Of a DNA stretch of 64,000 nt, positions 63,597 to 64,000 are shown in pieces (the stretch's first letter is position 1; every line of letters starts with the position of its first letter). The notes beneath the pieces were generated by a model. The model was not told the DNA's origin. It saw nothing but the letters and a program-made list of their open reading frames with translations, and did no database searches. The position numbers and the translations under genes were made by a program. The stretch is from JAWVYT01 sp046483065 (GTDB lineage Bacteria > Gemmatimonadota > Gemmatimonadetes > Longimicrobiales > RSA9), in the NCBI GenBank assembly GCA_046483065.1, contig JAWODW010000052.1, positions 1 through 64,000 of the forward strand. The letters are read 5' to 3'.

Positions 63597-64000
63597 ATGG
63601 CAGCGAACATCCTCATCGTGGAGTCCGCCGCGAAGGCGCGAACCCTCCAGCGGTACCTCGGCGATGGCTGGAAGGTCCTGGCCACCGGCGGCCACGTCCA
63701 GACCCTCCCCGATGACAAGAAGAAGCACGGGAAGGACGCCTCCAAGGCGTTCTGGGCCAACCGTCCCGGCGAGCTGCCCTCTCCGCCCTGGGTGTGGACC
63801 GACCGCGGCGAGGAGGCCGTCCGCAGGATCGTCGATGAGGCCGGGCCCGACCCCACCTTCTGGATCGCCACCGACCCGGACCGGGAGGGCGAGTTCATCG
63901 CCTGGTCGCTCGAGCGCGTGCTCCAGGACCACGGCCCCACTCACCGCGTCACCTTCGACGAGGTCACCGAGGAGGCCGTGAAGGACGCTCTCCAGAACCC
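63597..64000 (+). CDS. topA: DNA topoisomerase I, N-terminal part
   Basis: The first 134 codons before the window ends; no stop is reached. The TOPRIM domain starts NILIVESAAKARTLQRYL and contains the metal-binding TDPDREGEFIAW motif, followed by VTFDEVTEEAVKDAL. The canonical VESPAKA is VESAAKA here. The enzyme relaxes negative supercoils. The TOPRIM catalytic Glu and the DxD-type acidic residues are present; the active-site tyrosine lies beyond the window. Confidence 0.93.
   Translation, partial: MAANILIVESAAKARTLQRYLGDGWKVLATGGHVQTLPDDKKKHGKDASKAFWANRPGELPSPPWVWTDRGEEAVRRIVDEAGPDPTFWIATDPDREGEFIAWSLERVLQDHGPTHRVTFDEVTEEAVKDALQN

Overview
The window reads as one chromosomal segment from a GC-rich, Gram-negative, probably salt-adapted bacterium. 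Outer-membrane barrels ending in Phe, a BamA-type surface antigen, a lipoprotein with a lipobox and a heptose-7-phosphate kinase indicate an outer membrane with LPS. Many proteins are strongly acidic. A BCCT osmolyte carrier, a Mrp/Mbh-like cation/proton antiporter operon, a CPA2 antiporter and several metal or cation pumps fit an alkaline or saline lifestyle. GTG and TTG starts are common. The style is compatible with Gemmatimonadota or a similar lineage, but taxonomy cannot be fixed without a database search. No rRNA, tRNA, CRISPR array, phage gene or insertion sequence was seen.

Layout. 1-1.2 kb: haem-binding protein (partial) and a barrel protein. 1.2-2.5 kb: a scar with a decayed second copy of a usp-to-fpg block plus AT-richer sequence. 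2.5-11 kb: tandem Usp, GAPDH, an ATP-synthase gamma remnant, CPA2 antiporter, PEP synthase, YihY and a divergent Nramp-like carrier. 11-15 kb: a DUF411 copper lipoprotein between two 363-bp direct repeats, then an aminotransferase and a sigma-54 response regulator. 15-25.5 kb: DMT permease, the TgpA/DUF58/MoxR operon, a FakA-FakB-like fusion, RidA and heptose kinase, and an ArsR/SRPBCC pair. 25.5-34 kb: PlsC, secreted and membrane proteins, HD hydrolase, methyltransferase, flavin reductase, a broken multihaem cytochrome gene and a BamA-like protein. 34-46 kb: CopB, SLC13 carrier, Usp, DUF2270, cytochrome c, Fpg, DUF2267, Ca-type P-ATPase, bactofilin, macro domain and YbaK. 46-50 kb: pfkB, beta-phosphoglucomutase-like HAD and GH65 phosphorylase in an overlapping operon. 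50-53.5 kb: BCCT carrier with a detached BetT-like C-terminal domain and a porin. 53.7-61 kb: an eight-gene Mrp/Mbh-like operon. 61-64 kb: a Usp with a coupled upstream mini-ORF, a CorC-family protein and the start of topA.

How it fits together. GH65 phosphorolysis, beta-PGM and PfkB would feed sugar phosphates to glycolysis (GAPDH), and PEP synthase would run the reverse direction. Usp proteins, P-type ATPases, antiporters and a sigma-54 regulator around these genes suggest a stress or energy-limitation island. This is inferred from content. Mycobacterial DosR regulons contain a comparable mixture of Usp, PfkB and P-type ATPase genes.

The most unusual signals are: (1) the 22-codon upstream ORF and 20-bp palindrome that appear to control the last usp; (2) remnants made of joined gene ends (usp/hydrolase, fpg, atpG, cytochrome); (3) the 363-bp repeat pair around the DUF411 gene; (4) an Mrp/Mbh hybrid operon with three antiporter-like subunits, one lacking the TM5 glutamate; and (5) a BCCT carrier whose regulatory tail is a separate gene.
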